Origin: Flagellimonas oceani
GTDB taxonomy: Bacteria > Bacteroidota > Bacteroidia > Flavobacteriales > Flavobacteriaceae
Length of the DNA: 64,000 bases
NCBI RefSeq assembly: GCF_011068285.1
Contig: NZ_CP049616.1
Location: 3,018,501 to 3,082,500 of the forward strand
Direction: 5' to 3'
The number at the start of each line of letters is the position of its first letter. Within the stretch, counting starts at the first letter, position 1. The translations under genes and the position numbers were made by a program. The notes beneath the pieces are model-generated. The model did no database searches. It saw only the letters and a list, made by a program, of their open reading frames with translations, and was not told where the DNA came from. Positions 47,801 to 54,992 of this stretch are shown one piece after another.

Positions 47801-48149
47801 CTATTTGGAAAACATGGGCAACGGATCGTTTACCGTAAAGCATTTGCCCACCAGTGCACAACTGGGGCCCACCATGTCCTTTGTCTTTGCTGATGTAAAC
47901 AAAGATGGACATATGGACGTCATCGGTTCCGGCGCCATCCACGAATCCGAAGTGGAAACGGTAAAATATGATTCCAACATAGGTTACATTCTATTGGGTG
48001 ATTCGGAAGGAAATATGAAAACTTACAAAGACGTTAGCTTTTACAACGGGTTGAATGCAAAACAAATGAAAATGGTGACCTTGAACCAAAAGCCTTACCT
48101 CTTTATTGCGAACAACAATAGACCTTTGACCATTTTTAAAATGGAATAA
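44868..48149 (+). CDS. FG-GAP/VCBS-repeat lipoprotein with ASPIC/UnbV domain (CRTAC1-like)
   Basis: A 1093-residue lipoprotein (LLLMLAISCGPKK). It carries about a dozen calcium-binding FG-GAP loops of the form D-x-N/D-x-D-G-x-x-D, among them DINNDGLDDIY, DYDKDGDLDMY, DFDGDGFKDIF, DADKDGDMDLY and DVNKDGHMDVI. These form one or two beta-propellers. Around residues 520-600 lies an ASPIC/UnbV-like segment (NAIGSKVKVY ... LSRGYQSSVSPLLNFGVG). The function of such proteins is unknown; binding of a partner or glycan at the surface is a guess. The ATG at 44868 gives a clean signal peptide; an in-frame TTG at 44814 would overlap the operator. It converges with the next ASPIC gene with four bases between stops. 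Confidence 0.85.
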   Translation: MHLSKLTSITLLLMLAISCGPKKVEKKETTADTLFTLVPNEKTNIHFKNSVKETAEFNILNYYDMYNGGGVALADINNDGLDDIYFTSNQESNKLYLNKGNLTFEDITDKAKVNDSQGWTTGATMIDINNDGWMDIYVCKSASLKNNAQRRNKLFVNQKDGTFKEEARKWGIDDDGFSIQAYFFDYDKDGDLDMYLINHRDDFLNSVNLKAIVEDKMFYPQTSDHLYRNDGAKFTDVTRESGLVNKEFSLSASIGDYNNDGWLDVFVANDFITPDKLYINNKNGTFTNQVNTQMKHISYSSMGSDFADINNDFLPDLLVLDMSAEDHSRGKQNMASMNTEGFWWIVEAGFHYPYMSNVLNLNNGNGYFTDIAQVSGVSKTDWSWAPLIADFDGDGFKDIFITNGIKREIANQDFGNYLDAHEDSLQAMPIEDILSQMPSDKLQNYAFKNKKDLSFQKVIEDWGLEKAVNSNGAAYGDLDNDGDLDLVVNNLDDEAFVYENNSTANFLNIRLVGDSKNKNAIGSKVKVYTDSIQQFQELFLSRGYQSSVSPLLNFGVGDEATIKKVEVVWADGNISIKENIQANQTLTFDKSEAGPGSETRYKRPQNFVPMNPEALGITYAHDENSFNDFSKQVLLPQKQSQQGPAFAVADVNNDGLTDMFLGGGPGQSAHIYLQTKDGKYTEAVQEIFNRDKGFEDNGAHFFDADKDGDMDLYVASGGYELDEDSPLLQDRLYINDGKANFTRSKNLPKMLTSTKAIASHDYDNDGDLDLIVGGRVIPGKYPLSPRSYVLRNTNGSFVDVTQNVAPDFQEIGLVNDILLSDYDGDNQKDLIVVGEWMPITIFDIQEGIFQKHDIDVLSETEGWWNTVSEIDFDNDGDMDYFVGNLGANNKFHPSKEKPLHVYGNNFDSDGHYDMILSKIYKGKLVPVRGKECSTSQNAFVSQKIKSYEEFANSSLIDIYGEEEIENSFHKKATEFESVYLENMGNGSFTVKHLPTSAQLGPTMSFVFADVNKDGHMDVIGSGAIHESEVETVKYDSNIGYILLGDSEGNMKTYKDVSFYNGLNAKQMKMVTLNQKPYLFIANNNRPLTIFKME

Positions 48150-48153
48150 CGGA

Positions 48154-50451
48154 CTATTCCATATCATGATGGTGCATTGCCTCCTTTTTATTGAAAGTGA
48201 TCTTCGGTAGTCGCAGTTGTTGAACGCTTCCGTCTTCCTTGATCTTTATGACCTGATTTACTTGAACATCGGTAAAAACGGAAGTATTTTGGGAACGATA
48301 AGGCCATTTGATCTCAAGTTTCTTGATCTTCTTGGCATTGCCCAGCCCTATCTCTTCCATTAAACTGTTGCCCCCAAAACTGGAGTCAGTTCCTACCGAA
48401 TGATAGATTTTTCGCTCTTTCCCATTTTCCACAATGGTAACGACGATTTTGGCCCCAATCGCGGAGCGATTACTTTGGATGCCTTCCAGTACAATATTGA
48501 TCCAATTGTTTTTGTTGCCCATAGGATTTTCAAACAACAGGTTTCCAAAAGTATCCCCTTCCAATGCACCGCCCATTACTGCATAAATATCTTGGTCACC
48601 ATCCATATCCAAATCACCAAATCCAATGGCATGTCCTTTTTGAATATGGCCAAACCCCGCACTGTAGGTCACGTCCTCAAATTTTTCCCCTCGCACATTG
48701 TGGAACATTCTGTTGGGAACAATGGAAAAGTAACTCGGGTCTCCCGTTGCCAGATAAAAATCAAGGAAGCCATCGTTGTCCAGGTCACCAAAATTACATC
48801 CCATGGTTGCAATAGGCTCACTTAAATTTACATCCAAGGACACTTCGGTAAAAGTATCATCACCATTGTTTTTATACAGCAAAGGTCTGTAATCTGTGGC
48901 ATTGCTTCTTAAGTTGCGAAGCATCATTTCCGTAGGAAGAATGTCCGCGGACGAATATCCAGAGACAAAAATATCCTCAAATCCGTCGTTGTCATAATCA
49001 AAAATCCATGTAGGAAAACTCGCTACCGGATTGGAAACTCCAGCAGATTCCTCTGTTTTTTCAAAAGAGGGGACTCCTTTTTCCTTGGTCGTGTTCATAT
49101 ACAAAGTGTTCAATCCCATGTAATTGGAAAGGTAAAGATCTGGATATAAATCATTGTTCAAATCGCCAGTTGCCACACCTTTAAAAAATCCTTTCACGGT
49201 AATGCCTGCATCCTTGGCGACATTTTTAAAAGTCCCATCCTGCTGGTTCAAGTATAGCTCACAGTAGCTCTTGTTCCTATCATTCCACTCGTTGGCAATG
49301 AACAAATCCAACCATCCATCAAGGTCAACGTCCATCCAAACCGCTGTTTGTGTAGGATTCAAAGAATACACCCCAGCTTCCAAAGTGACATCGGTAAAAG
49401 TGCCGTCGCCATTATTTCGCATTAGGGAATTGGGGATTCCACCGTTAATGGACAACCAAGCACCTCTCAAAATCACAAAATCCAAATGCCCGTCATTATT
49501 ATAATCGGCGTGTCTGAGGTTAAGACCTCCCGTAACACCTTTTAATCCAGCTTCCAAGGTTTTATCCACAAATCCACCAACCCTATCATTTTCGAAATAT
49601 TTGATTTGGTCTTCAAACCCCCATGAAGATGCTAAAATATCAAGATACCCATCCCCGTTGAAATCGTCGATACAGGTACCGCCCGCCATTTCCTTTTCAT
49701 CTACCCCTAAATTCATAGCGATATCGGTAAAATGCGGAAACGCTGAAGAATTGGCGAAGTGTGATTCGGGCAACTTGAACCGATCAGGAACATCTTGAGG
49801 ATAGCTACCCAAGGTCATATGCGCGATATTGAGCAAATATTGACATTCCAGATCATTAGGGTTCATTTCAAGTAGCTCGTTGAGGAGGGCAATGGCTTTC
49901 TCGGAACCTTCGGTCAAAATGTGTTGTGCCCTTGGGCTCAACGGAATAATACACGATTCTGCATTATGGTTTATGATGCAGTTATCCTGCTCCGCTTTTC
50001 GCATGTAAGCAATGGCCAATTGCTTTTTAATGGCAAAGATGATTTCGGGCCGAACATTGGCCGTACTGGCGGTTGCAGCTGTGAGGACTTCTTGAATCGC
50101 ATCAATCGACTCATTGGTTCTGCCTGTGTTGAGTAATTCCAAAGCATATTTGAATAGCACATTGATCCGGCTCTTACCCGTTAGACGCTTTAATTGATCC
50201 TCATAAAAAGCTGCTTTTTTACTGTTGAGCATGTACGGTACATTGGTAATATCGATCTTGCCCACGGCATTCCGAACCCTACCGATCATCTCAACTGTTT
50301 GGGCATCTGCTTCACCATCGGCCCTGGTGGGAATATTAAAGTCAACAGTTGGTTTTGGCGCACTCTTCTTTGCATCTTTACAGGCAAAAAATTGTAACAC
50401 ACAAATGGCTCCTATAACAACATGAAAGGATTTTCTGAAAGAGTGGAACAT
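48154..50451 (-). CDS. TPR plus FG-GAP lipoprotein with C-terminal ASPIC/UnbV domain
   Basis: A 765-residue lipoprotein (VLQFFACKDAK). The N-terminal 230 residues are helical with TPR-like pairs (VLFKYALELLNTGRTNESID and ALLNELLEMNPNDLECQYL). They are followed by a beta-propeller with FG-GAP loops such as DFNGDGYLDIL, DYNNDGHLDFV, DVDLDGWLDLF, DYDNDGFEDIF, DLDNDGFLDFY and DLDMDGDQDIY. The C-terminal ASPIC/UnbV domain reads NRSAIGAKIVVTI ... SFGGNSLMEEIGLG ... LEIKWP. It shares the architecture of the convergent gene at 44868 but adds the TPR region. The two are probably paralogues working in one surface complex. No catalytic motif is seen. Confidence 0.85.
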   Translation of the reverse strand: MFHSFRKSFHVVIGAICVLQFFACKDAKKSAPKPTVDFNIPTRADGEADAQTVEMIGRVRNAVGKIDITNVPYMLNSKKAAFYEDQLKRLTGKSRINVLFKYALELLNTGRTNESIDAIQEVLTAATASTANVRPEIIFAIKKQLAIAYMRKAEQDNCIINHNAESCIIPLSPRAQHILTEGSEKAIALLNELLEMNPNDLECQYLLNIAHMTLGSYPQDVPDRFKLPESHFANSSAFPHFTDIAMNLGVDEKEMAGGTCIDDFNGDGYLDILASSWGFEDQIKYFENDRVGGFVDKTLEAGLKGVTGGLNLRHADYNNDGHLDFVILRGAWLSINGGIPNSLMRNNGDGTFTDVTLEAGVYSLNPTQTAVWMDVDLDGWLDLFIANEWNDRNKSYCELYLNQQDGTFKNVAKDAGITVKGFFKGVATGDLNNDLYPDLYLSNYMGLNTLYMNTTKEKGVPSFEKTEESAGVSNPVASFPTWIFDYDNDGFEDIFVSGYSSADILPTEMMLRNLRSNATDYRPLLYKNNGDDTFTEVSLDVNLSEPIATMGCNFGDLDNDGFLDFYLATGDPSYFSIVPNRMFHNVRGEKFEDVTYSAGFGHIQKGHAIGFGDLDMDGDQDIYAVMGGALEGDTFGNLLFENPMGNKNNWINIVLEGIQSNRSAIGAKIVVTIVENGKERKIYHSVGTDSSFGGNSLMEEIGLGNAKKIKKLEIKWPYRSQNTSVFTDVQVNQVIKIKEDGSVQQLRLPKITFNKKEAMHHHDME

Positions 50452-50608
50452 TTTAAAGATTTAAAGATGTTTTGGTTTGATTCCGTACGTGTTGGCAAAG
50501 ATTGTACAATGGTTTTAAGGACTTGTAATTAGACCATATCCTCATCGAAAATCAGATCCTTTTCCCCCAACTGCATATTTAAAATTCGAATTTATTAATT
50601 TTAAATGC

Positions 50609-50620
50609 TAAATCGGTTGC
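50609..50620 (+). promoter_or_regulatory. Possible operator half-site before SGNH-TPR gene
   Basis: TAAATCGGTTGC keeps the CGGTTGC right half of the local operator, as at 44824-44830, but its left arm matches poorly. It lies in the 263-base divergent region between the second ASPIC lipoprotein and the SGNH-TPR gene. No convincing -7 box was found at the proper distance on either strand. Confidence 0.3.
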
Positions 50621-50714
50621 GTAAACTGTTTTCTGTGCAATCAAAATACCGTTTTAACACTTAAACGCTACAAAATTGATGCAATCAAGGTGGCTATAAA
50701 CTTATTTTCACAGT

Positions 50715-52526
50715 ATGAAAAAAATTATATTCAAGATAGTTGCTGTTTGTCTTCCATTAATATTGTTATTGCTGTTGGAGGTTATTCTTCGGGTTTCTGG
50801 ATATGGTGAAGACTACCAACTTTTTCATAAAGTGCCTATTGAGAACAAGCCAGATTATCTTGTCATGAACAAACGAATCGCAGGCAAGTATTTTAAGGAT
50901 AATGGCCTGCGATCCGATAATCAAGCCGATTTATTTTTAGAAACCAAGACGGATAGCACTTTTCGTGTTGTTGTACAGGGTGCATCTACCGTTGTCGGCT
51001 TTCCGTTTTACAGGGGAGGGTCATTCCCCAGAATGTTGAAGCACAGACTTTCACTAACGTTCCCCGACAAAAACATTGAAGTGATAAATACAGGGATTAC
51101 CGCTGTGAATTCCTATACCCTCTGGGACTTAACGGATGATATTATTGTGGAAAAACCTGATTTGGTAATCATTTATGCGGGTCATAATGAATACTATGGG
51201 GCACTCGGGACGGGCTCCTCCATTTCTTACGGTTCCCACCCTTTTTTGATCAGAACCTATCTAACCCTAAAAAAACTGCGGTCGTTCCAACTTTTTGAAA
51301 ACAGCTATTACACGCTTTTGGGGTCAAACACAGCAGAAGCATACTCGCAAAAGCCTTCGGAGAGAAGCACCACCTTAATGGAAGTAATGGTAAAAGAACA
51401 ACGGATACCCTATAATTCAGATGTCTACAATGACGGCTTGAAGCAATTTGAGGGCAATCTGGACAAAATTTTGTCTAGCTACAAAAAAAACGATATTCCA
51501 GTAATATTGTCGACCGTTGTCAGCAATGAAAAGGATATTGAACCTTTTATCAGCGATACCATCGAAAATAGGGAGGGTTTTGAATCGGCAATGGAAAAAA
51601 ACAGCCCGGAAGCCCACACCATGGCAAGTAAAAATGCCATGGCCGCATTTATGTTGGGGCGCCATTATCTCGAAAAAAACCAAGATTCGGCCCAAAAATA
51701 TCTCAAATTGGCAAAGGAACTGGACTTGCTAAGGTTTCGGGCACCAGAGAAAATTAACGATATCGTTGTGAACCTATCCAAAAAGTACAATACGGCACTG
51801 GTAGATATGAGACAGGTGTTCAACTCCCACTCGCCCCACAACATAGTTGGGAATGAATTGATGACAGAACATGTACACCCGAACATCAAAGGACAGTTTT
51901 TAATGGCGGATGCCTTTTACAACAAAATGAGAGCGTTGAATGTTTTGGACAATTGGGAAAATTACATCGGTTACGCTGAAGCTTTCGTTGACATACCTAC
52001 AACCCAAATTGACTCCATTCAAGGAAAATTGGTTGTAGACGAACTCAAGAAATCATGGCCATACGATATGGATATGTCCGGCAAGCGACCGGCTACAAGT
52101 TATAGCGAAGGAGGATCTTTTGAAGAGCTTTTGGCCCAAGACCTTCATAAAAAGAAGGCAAAATGGGACAATGCCATGGCTTTGGCTTTTAATTCATATA
52201 AAACGGACAAAAAATATAAAAAAGCACTGACCGTTGCCGAAACGCTGATTTTTGAATATCCCGAACAAGGCAGGGTCTACCAAATGGCCGGAAACATGTG
52301 CCTGCAACTGGAAGATTTTGAGAAGGCGGAATACTACTTTTCAAAATCCAATTATTTGGATAAAAATAGGGCTTCCATTGAAGGACTCGCCAAAGCTTAT
52401 ATGATGCTCGGCAAAACTAAGCTCGCCAAGGATTTACTCTCCAGTGCTCAAGAAGGCGGGCTTAAGGTTAGCAGGTTTGAAGAAATCCATCAAGAGCTCC
52501 TAAAGGTAAGGGATTCAATATCGTAA
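50715..52526 (+). CDS. SGNH/GDSL hydrolase with TPR segments
   Basis: A 603-residue protein with one N-terminal membrane-spanning segment (ICLPLILLLLLEVILRV-like) that may act as anchor or signal. SGNH blocks are readable: Ser91 in VVQGASTVVGFP, Gly127 in NTGITAVNS, Asn158 in IYAGHNEYYG and His388 in MTEHVHPNIKGQ, where Glu replaces the usual Asp of D-x-x-H. A helical insertion (about 300-345) and a C-terminal TPR region (about 480-595, KALTVAETLIFEYPEQGRVY) flank it. Related proteins neighbour carbamoyltransferases in other bacteria, including the GDSL gene sxtL of saxitoxin clusters. It is likely an esterase or acyl/carbamoyl hydrolase in the periplasm. It converges with the SxtJ-like gene with three bases between stops. 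Confidence 0.8.
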   Translation: MKKIIFKIVAVCLPLILLLLLEVILRVSGYGEDYQLFHKVPIENKPDYLVMNKRIAGKYFKDNGLRSDNQADLFLETKTDSTFRVVVQGASTVVGFPFYRGGSFPRMLKHRLSLTFPDKNIEVINTGITAVNSYTLWDLTDDIIVEKPDLVIIYAGHNEYYGALGTGSSISYGSHPFLIRTYLTLKKLRSFQLFENSYYTLLGSNTAEAYSQKPSERSTTLMEVMVKEQRIPYNSDVYNDGLKQFEGNLDKILSSYKKNDIPVILSTVVSNEKDIEPFISDTIENREGFESAMEKNSPEAHTMASKNAMAAFMLGRHYLEKNQDSAQKYLKLAKELDLLRFRAPEKINDIVVNLSKKYNTALVDMRQVFNSHSPHNIVGNELMTEHVHPNIKGQFLMADAFYNKMRALNVLDNWENYIGYAEAFVDIPTTQIDSIQGKLVVDELKKSWPYDMDMSGKRPATSYSEGGSFEELLAQDLHKKKAKWDNAMALAFNSYKTDKKYKKALTVAETLIFEYPEQGRVYQMAGNMCLQLEDFEKAEYYFSKSNYLDKNRASIEGLAKAYMMLGKTKLAKDLLSSAQEGGLKVSRFEEIHQELLKVRDSIS

Positions 52527-52529
52527 TAT

Positions 52530-52889
52530 TTACCAAGGTTTTTCGACGTCCCTTACAGTATAAATATGATTACGCTGGTGGAAATACGTTTCTCCATTCG
52601 GCTTTTGAAGTATTTTATTCTTTTTAGCCAATTTCTGTAAAAAGGATAATGGGGTCAGGATGATATAAAAAATCAGAAACATGATCAGCACATTCATCAC
52701 CATTCCAAAATAATGGGAAAACGTGAACCATATTTTACCGATGATAATCGTTAACTTTGCAGAAATCACTGATACCACCAAAAAAAACAAGCTCAAATAC
52801 AATAGCCATTTAGTATCAAACTTTAAATACAAAATCAATGATGCCAACACCAATACCAGAATAGTTTCCAGTCCTTTTTCCCTTGTCAT
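52530..52889 (-). CDS. SxtJ-like small membrane protein
   Basis: A 119-residue protein with two to three hydrophobic helices (TILVLVLASLILYL, WLLYLSLFFLVVSVISA and VLIMFLIFYIILTPLSF) and a charged C-terminus (KKNKILQKPNGETYFHQR). Size, topology and position beside a carbamoyltransferase and a DUF5989 gene match the SxtJ family, whose biochemical role is not known. It starts two bases after the stop of the 49-residue gene, so carbamoyltransferase, DUF5989 and SxtJ are one transcript. Confidence 0.78.
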   Translation of the reverse strand: MTREKGLETILVLVLASLILYLKFDTKWLLYLSLFFLVVSVISAKLTIIIGKIWFTFSHYFGMVMNVLIMFLIFYIILTPLSFLQKLAKKNKILQKPNGETYFHQRNHIYTVRDVEKPW

Positions 52890-52891
52890 CC

Positions 52892-53041
52892 TTAAAATAT
52901 TGTGTAAATAAAAGGGGCAAGAGCCGAACTACTGGTCAAAAATATCAGCACACCGAAAATTATGAATATGATGATCAGGGGTATCAACCACCATTTTTTT
53001 CGTTCTTTTAAAAACAGGAAGAATTCACTGATAAATTCCAT
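52892..53041 (-). CDS. DUF5989-like 49-residue membrane protein
   Basis: A short gene read directly from the sequence: ATG at 53041, TAA at 52892. The protein starts MEFISEFFLFLKERKKWWLI, has one long hydrophobic helix (PLIIIFIIFGVLIFL), and ends in SSSALAPFIYTIF. The basic KERKKWW before the helix and the APFIYT(L/I)F ending are the marks of DUF5989 proteins, which sit next to carbamoyltransferases and SxtJ genes. Its start abuts the carbamoyltransferase stop and its stop is two bases from the next ATG, so it is clearly translated as part of the operon. Its function is unknown; an adaptor that holds the enzyme at the membrane is possible. Confidence 0.88.
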   Translation of the reverse strand: MEFISEFFLFLKERKKWWLIPLIIIFIIFGVLIFLTSSSALAPFIYTIF

Positions 53042-54841
53042 TTACTTTACGATTAAATAATTTTCAAGGGCCAATATGTCCATTTCGGATTTCATAAAAC
53101 AAATATAGGCATCCTCCGGGCTATTGACGATTGGCTCATCCTTAAGGTTAAAACTCGTATTGATAATCACGCCTACGTCCGATATCTTTTTATATTCCTG
53201 AATCAAATTCCAAAAAAGCGGATTCATTTGTTTGTCGACCACCTGAACCCTTGCCGAATGGTCAATATGGGTAATGGCCGGTAAATCCGACTTTGGAACC
53301 TTGCGCTTTTCATCCAGATTCATATTTTCAAAGTCAAAAGGAAGCTCCTTTCTAAGTTTTTTCTTCACCTTGCTTGTAAACAACATGTACGGAGATTGCT
53401 TTCCTTCCTCAAAATAGTCGTTATAATCTTCTTTGCAGACAGCTGGTGCAAAAGGTCTAAAACCTTCCCTAAACTTTATTTTCATGTTCAGGGTATGCTG
53501 CATTTCCGGGTCCGAAGCGTTGGCCAATATACTGCGGTTACCCAGAGCCCTTGGACCAAACTCAGTTCTGCCCTGAAACCAGCCCACCACTTTTTTCTCT
53601 GCCAAATATCCGGCGATGGCTCTTATCAGCTCATCCTTATTTTCAAAATACCGATAACTGGACTTGTGCTTGCGCAACACCCGTTCAACATCCAGATTTG
53701 AAAATCTGGGTCCCATATACACATTAAAGGGATTTTGGGCACCTTCAAAATTGTGTTTTTCCTGAATATGGGCCACGGCCAGAGCAGCTCCCAAACTGCC
53801 ACCCGCATCTCCAGCTGCGGGCTGCACATAAATATCCTCAAAAATCTTTTGGTTGAAGAGTACCGAATTTGCCACACAGTTCAAGGCCACCCCACCTGCA
53901 AAGCACAAGAATTTTTCTCCTGTTTCCTTTTTTATGAATCTTATTAAACTCAACAAAACTTCCTCTAGAACTTTTTGAGCTGCAAAGGCCAAATTGGCAT
54001 GTTTTTGTTCCAACTTTTCTCCAGGCTGACGTTTTTTGATTCCGAACAGCTGCTCCCACCGCTTTGGATTGACCATTTGTAACCCATATGGATATTCAAA
54101 AAAATCCATATCGAGTTTTATCGAGCCATCGGGCTTGATATCCACAAGATGCCTTTTGATGATCTCCTTGAAATTTGCCACCTGCTCGGATGCTTCATTG
54201 CCATACGAAGCCAACCCCATCATTTTATATTCTCCCGAGTTCACCTCAAACCCCAAAAAATAAGTGAATGACGAGTAAAAGAGACCCAATGAATCCGGAA
54301 AATAGAGTTCCCCCAATACTTGAATTCCATTTTCCCCGCTGGCAACCCCATACGAAGTGGTCGTCCATTCCCCTACCCCGTCCACCGTTAAAAATGCACA
54401 TTGGGCGTATGGGGAGGTATAAAATGCACTGGCAATATGTGACAAGTGATGTTCTGGAAAATTGATAGCGATCTTTCCCGAATTTTTAGCCCCCAATTTT
54501 TTGAGCTTTTTTCTAATAAACTGTTTGATGAAGAGCTTTTCCTTTAACCACAATGGCATTGCCTTGGCGAAGGATTTAAAACCTTTGGGCGCAAAAGCGT
54601 AATAGGTTTCCAGCAACCGTTCAAATTTCAGGAACGGTTTATCATAAAAAGCAATTACATCAATATCTTCATAGGCCAATCCTGATTCGGAAAGGCAAAA
54701 TTGTATGGCATTTTCAGGAAAGGATGCATCGTTCTTTATCCTCGTAAATCTTTCTTCTTGGGCGGCGAACAGCACTTTACCGTCAACAATAATAGCCGCT
54801 GCGGAATCGTGATAGTAAGCCGAAATACCAAGAATTTTCAT
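53042..54841 (-). CDS. NodU/CmcH/SxtI-family carbamoyltransferase
   Basis: A 599-residue enzyme. The N-terminal ASKHA-fold part reads ILGISAYYHDSAAAIIVDG and AAQEERFTRIKND. The metal/carbamoyl-adenylate site is EHHLSHIASAFYTSP, and LCFAGGVALNCVAN follows. The C-terminal domain has GWFQGRTEFGPRALGNRSI. The family transfers a carbamoyl group from carbamoyl phosphate via carbamoyl-adenylate to a hydroxyl of a sugar, antibiotic or toxin. The length is full and the motifs intact. It is the first gene of a three-gene set with DUF5989 and SxtJ. The acceptor is unknown; a cell-surface glycan or a lipid is possible in this setting. Confidence 0.93.
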   Translation of the reverse strand: MKILGISAYYHDSAAAIIVDGKVLFAAQEERFTRIKNDASFPENAIQFCLSESGLAYEDIDVIAFYDKPFLKFERLLETYYAFAPKGFKSFAKAMPLWLKEKLFIKQFIRKKLKKLGAKNSGKIAINFPEHHLSHIASAFYTSPYAQCAFLTVDGVGEWTTTSYGVASGENGIQVLGELYFPDSLGLFYSSFTYFLGFEVNSGEYKMMGLASYGNEASEQVANFKEIIKRHLVDIKPDGSIKLDMDFFEYPYGLQMVNPKRWEQLFGIKKRQPGEKLEQKHANLAFAAQKVLEEVLLSLIRFIKKETGEKFLCFAGGVALNCVANSVLFNQKIFEDIYVQPAAGDAGGSLGAALAVAHIQEKHNFEGAQNPFNVYMGPRFSNLDVERVLRKHKSSYRYFENKDELIRAIAGYLAEKKVVGWFQGRTEFGPRALGNRSILANASDPEMQHTLNMKIKFREGFRPFAPAVCKEDYNDYFEEGKQSPYMLFTSKVKKKLRKELPFDFENMNLDEKRKVPKSDLPAITHIDHSARVQVVDKQMNPLFWNLIQEYKKISDVGVIINTSFNLKDEPIVNSPEDAYICFMKSEMDILALENYLIVK

Positions 54842-54911
54842 ACCCTTTGCTTCTATTTTTGGGCAATATGAACTTTAAAATAACAAGAAATAGTTGTAAA
54901 TGCTTTATTAT

Positions 54912-54939
54912 TGGGAACACAATATTGTTAAGTGTCCCA
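54912..54939 (-). other. Hairpin between uxuA and carbamoyltransferase genes
   Basis: TGGGAACAC and GTGTCCCA pair with one bulged A around an 11-base loop that itself contains the palindrome ACAATATTGT (54919-54928). It lies 54 bases past the uxuA stop on the minus strand. There is no U-tract, so it may be a weak terminator, a processing site or an operator. The carbamoyltransferase promoter was not recognised. Confidence 0.35.
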
Positions 54940-54992
54940 TGAAGACTTCGCTGGCAACCATCATTACCTAGATATGCACCATGAAACCTGTG

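Noticed and set aside
50715..54841. A saxitoxin-like toxin pathway suggested by the sxtI-L-like genes.
   Set aside because: None of the core toxin genes (SxtA-type PKS, amidinotransferase, cyclases, Rieske oxygenases) is present, and the cassette is shared by many non-toxic bacteria.
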